Below, in pieces: positions 5,456 to 9,842 of a stretch of DNA of 9,842 nt. Location of the stretch: NCBI GenBank assembly GCA_021203115.1, contig JAJQBV010000045.1, positions 1-9,842 of the forward strand, written 5' to 3'. The stretch comes from Clostridiales bacterium (lineage in GTDB: Bacteria > Bacillota > Clostridia > Lachnospirales > Lachnospiraceae). Each line of letters begins with the position of its first letter. Within the stretch, counting starts at the first letter, position 1. The notes beneath the pieces were generated by a model. That model was not told the origin of the DNA. It searched no databases and saw nothing but the letters and a program-made list of their open reading frames with translations. The position numbers and the translations under genes were made by a program.

Positions 5456-6685
5456 ATGAGAAAGCCTGAGTTATTGATTCCGGCGGGCAGTCCGGAGGTT
5501 TTGCGGGTGGCAGTCAATTATGGCGCCGACGCGGTTTATATCGGGGGTGAGGCCTTCGGCCTTCGCGCGAAAGCCCGAAATTTCTCCATCGATGAGATGC
5601 GGGAGGGGATTGCATTCGCCCATTCCCGCGGTGTCCGGGTATATATCACAGCGAATATTTTTGCACACAATGAGGATCTGACTGAAGTCAGATCCTATTT
5701 TGAAGCACTGCGGCCGCTGGGGCCGGACGCGCTCATCATCTCAGACCCGGGTGTGTTTTCGATTGCGCGCGAGGTCTGTCCGGAGATCGATATCCATATC
5801 AGTACGCAGTCGAATAATACGAATTACGCGACATACCGGTTCTGGCACGGGCTCGGCGCGAAGCGGATCGTCGCGGCCAGAGAGCTCTCCCTCGCGGAGA
5901 TTGCCCGGATTCGCGCGCAGATCCCGGAGGAACTGGAGATCGAGGCTTTTGTCCACGGCGCCATGTGCATTTCCTATTCGGGACGATGCCTTTTGAGCAG
6001 CTTTTTCGCCGGGCGGGATGCGAACCGGGGCGCCTGTACCCACCCCTGCCGGTGGCGGTATGTTGTGATGGAGGAGACGCGACCGGGGGAGTATTTCCCG
6101 GTGTATGAGCACGAGCGTGGCACGTATATTTTTAACTCCAAAGATCTGTGTATGATCGAGCATATCCCGGAGCTGGTCGAGGCGGGCGTTGACAGCTTTA
6201 AGATCGAGGGTCGGATGAAGACGGCGCTCTATGTGGCGACGGCGGCCCGGACCTACCGCAGGGCGATTGATAATTATTTTGAAGATCCCGCGCGGTACGC
6301 CGCTCACATGGACTGGTACCGCGAGCAGATCGCGGCCTGCACATACCGTCCGTTTACAACGGGATTTTTCTTCGGGAAGCCAGACAGTGAAGCGCAGATC
6401 GTCGGAACCAATACCTATGTGAAGGGATATACCTACCTTGGCGTGATCGAGGGGAAAACGGCGGACGGATTGTACCGTATTGAACAGAAAAACAAATTTT
6501 CTGCGGGTGAAACTATTGAAATTATGAAGCCAAACGGTGATAATATAGAGGTGCGGGTAAACCGCATTGTCGGGGAGGATGGGGCCGATATGGAGTCTGC
6601 GCCGCACCCGAAGCAAACATTGTTCATCGATCTGGGACATCCCATGGAGGAGTTTGATGTCCTGCGCAGGAAAGAGAGGACCTGA
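5456..6685 (+). CDS. trhP: U32 family protein, probable tRNA uridine hydroxylation factor TrhP
   Basis: A 409-residue member of the U32 'peptidase' family, historically called collagenase-like. TrhP-type members in E. coli and B. subtilis (YrrO) are needed for prephenate-dependent 5-hydroxylation of wobble uridine in tRNA, and the size fits this group. The N-terminal part is barrel-like (LLIPAGSPEVLRVAVNYGADAVYIG). The U32 signature is intact: E-A-F-V-H-G-A-M-C171-x-x-x-x-G-R-C178-L-L-S. It is followed by RGACTHPCRW with Cys194 and Cys198, and Cys232 in NSKDLCM; some of these probably bind an iron-sulfur cluster. FKIEGRMK (248-255) is also typical, and a beta-rich C-terminal domain starts near 310. 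ATG 5456 has GAGGA seven bases upstream. Codons for residues 73-80 contain a perfect palindrome. Gene calls as a protease are likely misleading. Confidence 0.88.
   Translation: MRKPELLIPAGSPEVLRVAVNYGADAVYIGGEAFGLRAKARNFSIDEMREGIAFAHSRGVRVYITANIFAHNEDLTEVRSYFEALRPLGPDALIISDPGVFSIAREVCPEIDIHISTQSNNTNYATYRFWHGLGAKRIVAARELSLAEIARIRAQIPEELEIEAFVHGAMCISYSGRCLLSSFFAGRDANRGACTHPCRWRYVVMEETRPGEYFPVYEHERGTYIFNSKDLCMIEHIPELVEAGVDSFKIEGRMKTALYVATAARTYRRAIDNYFEDPARYAAHMDWYREQIAACTYRPFTTGFFFGKPDSEAQIVGTNTYVKGYTYLGVIEGKTADGLYRIEQKNKFSAGETIEIMKPNGDNIEVRVNRIVGEDGADMESAPHPKQTLFIDLGHPMEEFDVLRRKERT
5673..5696 (+). repeat. Perfect 11-bp inverted repeat inside the U32 gene
   Basis: AGGATCTGACT (5673-5683) and its exact reverse complement (5686-5696) are separated by two bases. 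In RNA this gives a 10-bp stem with a UGAA loop. It is followed by ATTTT (5697-5701). It lies in coding sequence, where such a strong stem is unusual. Confidence 0.85.
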
Positions 6686-6688
6686 GCC

Positions 6689-7756
6689 ATGACGAAAGAC
6701 CGCTACGTAGCCTATGTCGGAACCTACACTCACGGGAAGAGCGAGGGCATCTATATTTTTGACATTGACACGGATACATGGACGCTGAAGGAGCGGAAGG
6801 TGGTGCCGGTGGAGAACCCGTCGGATGTTCTGGTTTCCAACAACGGGCAGTTTTTGTATGCCGTAACCGACCGGGGTGTGAACGCGTACCAGATTCTGGA
6901 GGAGGACGGCGACCTTGAGTTTTTAAACAGCCAGTGGACCGGCGGTATGCGCGGGTGTTATCTGGAGACGGATCTGGAGGATCGCTTCCTCTTTGTGGCG
7001 GGATATCATGATGCGCGGGTGTCCGTGATGCCTCTGGGTGAGGACGGATACCTCGGCGAGGTGGCGGACGGCGTTTTCCATGAGGGGATCGGACTCAATA
7101 TCACGGACCGCAGCACCATGCCGCATGTGACCTGCGTGAAGATGACGCAGAATGACAAAGGCCTGTTTGCCGTGGACAGCGGTCTGGATCAGGTCAAGGT
7201 ATACGATGTGGACGGCAAAACCGGAAAGCTGCGTCTGAGAGATATCATCCGCTGTGAACTGGACAGCGGGCCGCGGATGCTGCGCATGTACCGTCAGGGA
7301 GAGTACATCTACATTCTCGGCGGGATGAGCAACCGCATCTGTGCCTACCACGCTGTGCCGGACTCGGTACAGAGCGGCGCGGTGGATTATGAGTGCATTC
7401 AGAAAATCTCCACAGTCAGCGAGGGAAAGGATCTGCGGGCAGCGGCCAGCGGCATAGAGTTTTCCCCGGATGGCAGATATCTCTTTGTCAGCAACGCGGG
7501 CGTCAATACGATTGCAGTCTTTGCCGTGGATCCGCAGACCGGCCTGCTGGAACAGATCTGCAGCGGATATTGCGGCGGGGACTATCCGAAGTCTCTGGCG
7601 GTGCTGCCGGATAATGAGCATTTTGTGGTACTGTCCCACAATACCAATGAGATGATGGTTTACAAGATGAATTACGAGGAGGGATATTTCCTGATGTCGT
7701 CCAAGCCGGTATCCATCGGCCAGCCGAACAGCATTTTTATCCACAAACTTTCGTAA
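6689..7756 (+). CDS. Lactonase-type seven-bladed beta-propeller protein (diverged 6-phosphogluconolactonase family)
   Basis: A 355-residue protein resembling the YbhE/YkgB-type lactonase family, whose known members hydrolyse 6-phosphogluconolactone. Blade-like repeats are clear: VAYVGTYTHGKSEGIYIFD (7-25), NPSDVLVSNNGQFLYAV (43-59), PHVTCVKMTQNDKGLFAVD (145-163), GPRMLRM...EYIYILGG (194-212), IEFSPDGRYLFVSNAGVNTIAVF (256-278) and YPKSLAV (299-305). Compared with remembered family consensus, the GPRH motif reads GPRM (Met197), the AAEI-like acidic site reads ASGI (254-256), and PRHF/PRNF reads PKSL; His146 is retained. Canonical activity is therefore uncertain, and it may be a different lactonase or a binding propeller. 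No signal peptide is seen, so it is likely cytosolic. It starts three bases after the U32 gene, with GAGAGGA eight bases upstream, and precedes a two-component system. Confidence 0.75.
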   Translation: MTKDRYVAYVGTYTHGKSEGIYIFDIDTDTWTLKERKVVPVENPSDVLVSNNGQFLYAVTDRGVNAYQILEEDGDLEFLNSQWTGGMRGCYLETDLEDRFLFVAGYHDARVSVMPLGEDGYLGEVADGVFHEGIGLNITDRSTMPHVTCVKMTQNDKGLFAVDSGLDQVKVYDVDGKTGKLRLRDIIRCELDSGPRMLRMYRQGEYIYILGGMSNRICAYHAVPDSVQSGAVDYECIQKISTVSEGKDLRAAASGIEFSPDGRYLFVSNAGVNTIAVFAVDPQTGLLEQICSGYCGGDYPKSLAVLPDNEHFVVLSHNTNEMMVYKMNYEEGYFLMSSKPVSIGQPNSIFIHKLS

Positions 7757-7789
7757 TCCTTTTGAGAGGAAAAGATTCAGAGGAATGTT

Positions 7790-8446
7790 ATGATACAGAT
7801 ATTGATCGTTGAAGATGAAAAACCGATTGCGGATCTCCTGAAGCTGTCGCTGTCTGCCTCCGGCTACTTTTGCCGCTGCGTCTATGACGGCGTGCAGGCG
7901 GCGGATCTGCTGGAGCAGGATCACTCCTTCGACCTGATTTTGCTGGACGTGATGCTGCCCGGCGTGGATGGGTTTGAACTGATGGAGTATATCCGTCCGC
8001 TGGAGATTCCGGTGATTTTCATCACAGCCAAAAATTCCACGCCGGACAAGGTGCGGGGGCTTCGCCTCGGCGCGGATGACTATATTGTGAAACCGTTTGA
8101 GATCGTGGAGCTCCTTGCCCGGGTGGAGGCGGTTCTGCGCCGCAATAAAAAGCTTGACAGTCTGCTCACGGCGGAGGATGTCACGATCGACCTGCGCTCC
8201 CGTACCGTCAGGAAAAACGGTCAGGAGATTATTCTGACGAAAAAGGAGTTTGATATCCTTGCGCTCCTGGCGCAGAATGTCGGCGTCGCCATGTACCGGG
8301 AGACGATCTATGAGCGCGTCTGGGGCGGCGAATACACCGGGGACAGCCGGACGATCGATCTGCATGTGCAGCGGCTCCGGAAAAAATGCGGTCTGCAGGA
8401 TCAGATCCGCTCCGTCCACAAGGTGGGCTACAAACTGGAACCCTAG
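7790..8446 (+). CDS. OmpR/PhoB-family response regulator
   Basis: A 218-residue two-domain regulator. The receiver domain (about 1-118) has the acidic pocket Glu8/Asp9, the phospho-acceptor Asp53 in ILLDVMLPG, the switch residues Thr79 and Tyr98, and Lys101 in IVKPF. The C-terminal winged-helix DNA-binding domain (about 123-218) shows LTKKEFDILALLAQN, RETIYERVWGGEYTGDSRTIDLHVQRLRKK in pieces, and the closing VHKVGYKLEP. It should be phosphorylated by the downstream kinase and bind direct repeats as a dimer; its targets are not identifiable here. ATG 7790 has AGAGGA five bases upstream. A second purine-rich AGAGGA-type run at 7764-7770 is too far away to be the main site. It follows the propeller gene by 33 bases and precedes the kinase by 15. 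Confidence 0.93.
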   Translation: MIQILIVEDEKPIADLLKLSLSASGYFCRCVYDGVQAADLLEQDHSFDLILLDVMLPGVDGFELMEYIRPLEIPVIFITAKNSTPDKVRGLRLGADDYIVKPFEIVELLARVEAVLRRNKKLDSLLTAEDVTIDLRSRTVRKNGQEIILTKKEFDILALLAQNVGVAMYRETIYERVWGGEYTGDSRTIDLHVQRLRKKCGLQDQIRSVHKVGYKLEP

Positions 8447-8461
8447 GGAAGGAGACGCAGG

Positions 8462-9842
8462 ATGAAATTCCGCACGAAGATTGCAATCTGCATGGTGGTT
8501 TTTCTCTCCCTTGCCTTCGGCATCGGGGGAAGTATCCTGATCGCGGTGTCCTTTGACGCGGACTTACGACAGGAAAAGTCCGCGGCCACGGATTCCTACC
8601 AGACCATCCTCAACATGCTGGCGGTGGTAAACAGTGTCAGCACGCAGACCTATTACGGCGATGTGGTTGACGCGCTGGAGCAGCTGGAGAAAAACGGCGG
8701 CGGAAGCTGGTCCGCGCTCCGTCTGAGCGTGGACGGCAATGTCTATTACGAAAGCAGCTCTCTGGCCTCCTATATGGATGACACGGTCAGCACGGAGAGT
8801 GTCGACCGGTATCAGCTTCTGATTTTTCAGGAGGAGGACGGCTATTATCTGCAGGTGAGCGGCGCTCTCGAGGCCGGTGAAAAGATTCTCTGTCTTGACA
8901 GCTTGTATGATATCACTTCTATTTATGAATCCAGATCGGAACAACAGAAGCTTTACCGCTATGTATTTTGGATCATCATTCTGGCGGGATTCGGGCTTTC
9001 GTGGCTGATGTCATGGTTTTTTGCAAAACCCATCGGGGAGCTCGCAAAGACGGCGCGGAAGATATCTGGAGGGGATCTGTCGGTGCGGGCACAGGTCAAA
9101 AGCGGCGACGAGATCGGCCTGCTCTCGGAGGATTTCAATCAGATGACAGACCGGCTTCAGCAGCAGATCGGGGAGCTGAAAGACGCCATGGAGCGGCAGG
9201 AGATCTTTATGGGGGATTTCGCTCACGAGCTGAAGACGCCCATGACTGCCATCATCGGTTATGCGGATCTGCTTCGCAGCCGGGATTTGCCGGATGCGCA
9301 GCGGCGGGAAGCCGCAAACTATATTTTTTTCGAGGGAAAACGTCTGGAAAAGCTGTCGCTGCGAATCCTTGAGCTGCTTTTCGCCAAAAAGGGTGAGCTT
9401 GCCATGACGCCGACACAGCCGGCGAAGCTGGTCCGGGATGTCGCGGACCTGATCCGGCCGGTGTTGGAGGAAAAAGGGATTGTGCTGGAGCTGGATTGCG
9501 AGGATGGATTCTGCCTGCTGGAACCGTCCCTGACAACCTCTCTTTTGATCAATTTGATTGACAATGCAGGAAAGTCCATGATGGATGGCGGGACGATCCG
9601 GGTGTCCTCCTCCATGATAAAGGACGGCTGCCGGTTTCTGGTGGACGATGAAGGATGCGGGATTCCGCCGGAAGAGGTGGGCAGGATCACGGACGCGTTT
9701 TATCGTGTGGACAAATCCCGTTCCCGCGCGCAGGGCGGGGTCGGGCTGGGACTGGCGCTCTGTCTGGAGATTGTCCGGGCGCATGAGGGGACGATTGACT
9801 TTGAGCCGCGCCGTCCGCGGGGGACGCGGGTGACTGTCCGGT
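8462..9842 (+). CDS. Membrane sensor histidine kinase (3' end cut by window edge)
   Basis: The reading frame is open from ATG 8462 to the right edge: 460 complete codons, no stop. Transmembrane segment 1 spans about residues 7-31 and segment 2 about 167-187, leaving an extracytoplasmic sensor domain of roughly 135 residues with no domain I recognise. A HAMP linker follows from AKPIGELAKTARKISGGDLSV to about residue 240. The phospho-acceptor His255 lies in DFAHELKTP. The ATPase domain has the N-box NLIDNAGK (364-371), the G1 box DDEGCGIP (395-402), an F-box-like FYRVDKSRSR, and the G2 box GGVGLGLAL (425-433). The last visible residues, GTRVTVR, are typical of the final strand, so probably only a few residues are missing. 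AAGGAG sits seven bases before the ATG. It pairs with the response regulator upstream. No residues essential for kinase activity are missing. Confidence 0.93.
   Translation, partial: MKFRTKIAICMVVFLSLAFGIGGSILIAVSFDADLRQEKSAATDSYQTILNMLAVVNSVSTQTYYGDVVDALEQLEKNGGGSWSALRLSVDGNVYYESSSLASYMDDTVSTESVDRYQLLIFQEEDGYYLQVSGALEAGEKILCLDSLYDITSIYESRSEQQKLYRYVFWIIILAGFGLSWLMSWFFAKPIGELAKTARKISGGDLSVRAQVKSGDEIGLLSEDFNQMTDRLQQQIGELKDAMERQEIFMGDFAHELKTPMTAIIGYADLLRSRDLPDAQRREAANYIFFEGKRLEKLSLRILELLFAKKGELAMTPTQPAKLVRDVADLIRPVLEEKGIVLELDCEDGFCLLEPSLTTSLLINLIDNAGKSMMDGGTIRVSSSMIKDGCRFLVDDEGCGIPPEEVGRITDAFYRVDKSRSRAQGGVGLGLALCLEIVRAHEGTIDFEPRRPRGTRVTVR

Noticed and set aside
7757..7789. CTTTT/AAAAG repeat before the response regulator as a regulatory hairpin
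   Set aside because: Five AT-rich base pairs are not significant; the region is better read as two purine-rich ribosome-site-like runs.
8968..9372. Plus-strand open frame inside the histidine kinase
   Set aside because: It overlaps the HAMP and His255 region of the kinase in another frame and has no ribosome site or recognisable domain.
1..9842. CRISPR array, insertion sequence, tRNA/rRNA gene or defence island
   Set aside because: No repeated spacer pattern, transposase, terminal repeats or stable RNA gene was seen. Genes are densely packed housekeeping and signalling genes.

Overview
The window is a compact bacterial chromosomal stretch, GC-rich for a Firmicute. Gene content and order point to Clostridia, most likely a Lachnospiraceae-type gut anaerobe: an ireB-ruvX-yrzB block, RNase J, a YlbF-family protein, a ThiI without rhodanese extension, MtaB, and strong Shine-Dalgarno sites ahead of most genes. 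The lineage call rests on remembered family distributions, not on a search.

Layout. (1) Bases 1-552 are the 3' end of thiI on the plus strand, cut by the window edge. The first 42 bases form a perfect inverted repeat that may be an assembly artefact. (2) Bases 594-976 hold a self-contained minus-strand unit: a sigma-A-like promoter, an HPr-like gene lacking the phosphorylatable histidine, and an intrinsic terminator. (3) From 1033 to the right edge every gene is on the plus strand with short gaps: mtaB; a new promoter overlapping the mtaB stop; ireB, ruvX and a DUF1292 (YrzB-like) gene; RNase J with a TTG start; a YlbF-family gene; a U32-family (TrhP-like) gene; a diverged lactonase-type beta-propeller; and an OmpR-type response regulator with its sensor histidine kinase, which is cut by the right edge. 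I see no convincing terminator inside 2384-9842, so long cotranscripts are possible.

How the genes fit together. Much of the window concerns RNA. ThiI makes s4U8 in tRNA, MtaB makes ms2t6A37, the U32 protein is probably the wobble-uridine hydroxylation factor, RuvX/YqgF is implicated in pre-16S rRNA processing, RNase J processes and degrades RNA, and YlbF-family proteins modulate RNA decay in Bacillus. IreB links the block to Ser/Thr kinase control of envelope stress. The propeller gene and two-component system at the right look like an appended accessory module with an unknown signal.

I found no CRISPR array, mobile element, tRNA, rRNA or evident defence system. No stretch longer than 300 bases lacks a gene; the longest gaps are 553-664 and 902-1032. 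The most notable points are the degenerate HPr, the edge inverted repeat in thiI, the RNase J start and leader hairpin, the RNase J-YlbF pairing, the propeller with altered family-signature residues, and an intragenic palindrome. I do not see a clear previously undescribed multi-gene system.
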